A DNA stretch of 6,156 nucleotides from Candidatus Tectimicrobiota bacterium. Lineage in GTDB: Bacteria > UBA8248 > JACPRG01. Shown in pieces: positions 5,608 through 6,156 of the stretch. The position numbers were made by a program, and so were the translations under genes. The stretch spans positions 1 to 6,156 of the forward strand of contig JACPRG010000013.1 in the NCBI GenBank assembly GCA_016190025.1, given 5' to 3'. Position 1 is the first letter of the stretch; each line of letters begins with the position of its first letter. The notes below the pieces were generated by a model, which saw nothing but the letters and a program-made list of their open reading frames with translations, did no database searches and was not told where the DNA came from.

Positions 5608-6060
5608 ATGTGGCGAGAAATTCAGGATGCAATTTGGCGATGCGAAAAGTGCCGAGGGAATCCGAAAGTAGAATGTAATCTTCGGCAACAGACGGAAGCC
5701 CCCACAGGTCCCGTGAAGCTTCTTGTTGTTGGTGTTGCTCCACCATACGTAAAAGACATCAATGGCAAGAAACCAGCGGCTTCTGCTACGAATAATTCAG
5801 AGGACAACATACGAAAATTCGTAGAAAAAACGCTGTGCCTCGAATGGGACGATTTGAAAAAACGCGGACTCTTTTTCCTCCATGCCGTGAAATGCGCAAT
5901 TGTTCCTGACAAAAATGCTTTTCAGAATCCGCCTAACAAAGTTGTTGATGAATGCGTACGCTCCCATTTCGCAGGAGAGTTTGAGATAGTTCGTGCGAAG
6001 AGAGTTGTTACGCTCGGCAAAGCTCCATTGCGTGCTGTTACTAATTCGGCCATAAAATAG
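5608..6060 (+). pseudogene. Uracil-DNA glycosylase-like protein, Fe-S type, C-terminally truncated
   Basis: The 150-residue frame looks like the N-terminal two thirds of an iron-sulphur UDG superfamily protein (families 4/5), which removes uracil from DNA. Four cysteines have the cluster spacing: C12-x2-C15, then C96 in LHAVKC and C116. GVAPP (42-46) is at the place of the GEAPG catalytic-site motif, with Val and Pro changes, and VVTLGKAPLRAV (about 133-144) matches the VxALG strand. The frame then stops, so the C-terminal HPS-type motif needed for catalysis is missing. Base composition is clearly lower in GC and codon use differs from every gene to the left, suggesting acquisition. There is no good Shine-Dalgarno before the ATG at 5608, and a stop at 5575 blocks extension upstream. 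An IS630-like gene begins 35 nt after the stop and probably caused the truncation. It could also be a divergent short family, so the pseudogene call is moderate. Confidence 0.6.
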
Positions 6061-6089
6061 TTGACATGAAGATAGAATGATGCCATGAT
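6061..6089 (+). promoter_or_regulatory. Promoter at the left edge of the putative insertion sequence
   Basis: TTGACA (6061-6066), a 17-nt spacer and CATGAT (6084-6089; 4 of 6 matches), preceded by an extended -10 TGC (6081-6083), form a good promoter immediately after the truncated gene's stop. The predicted start of transcription, 6-7 nt after the -10, falls at about 6096, the A of the downstream ATG. Confidence 0.5.
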
Positions 6090-6095
6090 TCTCGC

Positions 6096-6156
6096 ATGAG
6101 GGGTCCGGACGCGCGGTCCTTATCAGGCAAGGCGCAAGAAGACCTCCGACAGCGGG
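6096..6156 (+). CDS. N-terminal fragment of a putative IS630-family transposase (runs off window)
   Basis: ATG at 6096 opens a frame to the right edge with 20 codons: M-R-G-P-D-A-R-S-L-S then G-K-A-Q-E-D-L-R-Q-R. The D-x-R-x-L-S-x-x-A-Q-E-x-L-R-x-R pattern is the usual beginning of the helix-turn-helix region of IS630-type transposases, which use a DDE domain and insert at TA. GC content rises again here. There is no Shine-Dalgarno, and with the promoter above the mRNA would be leaderless. Only 20 residues are visible, so the family call rests on a short match from memory. Terminal inverted repeats cannot be checked because the right end is missing. Confidence 0.5.
   Translation, partial: MRGPDARSLSGKAQEDLRQR

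Larger units (their letters stand above)
6050..6156 (+). mobile_element. Probable left end of an IS630-like insertion sequence
   Basis: The low-GC glycosylase frame ends abruptly with a TA-containing stop (6058-6060), followed within 35 nt by a promoter and a transposase-like start. TA is the IS630 target dinucleotide. The exact boundary is not visible; it should lie between about 6050 and 6075. Confidence 0.4.

Noticed and set aside
6096..6156. Start of a structural RNA gene (tRNA, 4.5S or similar) at the right edge
   Set aside because: No tRNA arms or known RNA motifs were seen, whereas the open frame gives a plausible transposase N-terminus.
1..6156. CRISPR array, toxin-antitoxin pair or defence cassette
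   Set aside because: No regularly spaced repeats and no overlapping small gene pairs with recognisable domains were found.

Overview
The window is a high-GC bacterial chromosome segment with an apparently ordinary gene set, plus a clearly lower-GC patch at the right end (about 5590-6095). High GC, a primary-type sigma-70 family factor, TrmB, and a molybdenum hydroxylase fit a GC-rich, probably uncultivated Gram-negative-type lineage (for example Acidobacteriota, Deltaproteobacteria-like groups or a related candidate phylum). The sequence alone does not fix the phylum.

Layout. (1) 1-1418, minus strand: the N-terminal 472 codons of a xanthine dehydrogenase/aldehyde oxidase family molybdopterin-binding subunit, which runs off the left edge. 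(2) 1419-1896: a long, partly AT-rich divergent intergenic region. It holds a palindrome, a minus-strand promoter candidate for the hydroxylase, and a plus-strand promoter followed by a structured leader. That leader contains an 11-codon mini-ORF, a hairpin over its ribosome binding site, and an intrinsic terminator lying BEFORE the next gene. (3) 1897-2784: a sigma-70 family factor lacking region 1.1, closed by a strong intrinsic terminator. (4) 2921-3547: TrmB, the tRNA m7G46 methyltransferase. (5) 3583-4686, minus, convergent with trmB: a bacterial homologue of the tRNA-queuosine mannosyltransferase family (QTMAN/GTDC1). (6) 4836-5477, divergent from it: a cysteine hydrolase of the isochorismatase/N-carbamoylsarcosine amidase type. 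(7) 5478-5607: dispersed-repeat-like intergenic sequence. (8) 5608-6060: a low-GC, C-terminally shortened Fe-S uracil-DNA glycosylase-like gene. (9) 6061-6156: a promoter and the first 20 codons of what looks like an IS630-type transposase, which may explain the truncation.

How the genes relate. Two tRNA-modification genes (trmB and the QTMAN-like gene) lie tail to tail but are not an operon. The molybdenum hydroxylase and the amidohydrolase-type enzyme would both fit nitrogen-heterocycle catabolism, but they are separated by housekeeping genes, so a shared pathway is only a guess. The most interesting signals are the attenuator-like leader of the sigma gene, the bacterial QTMAN homologue, and the right-hand acquired, repeat-flanked and probably IS-interrupted patch. 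I see no CRISPR array, tRNA, rRNA or clear new defence system.
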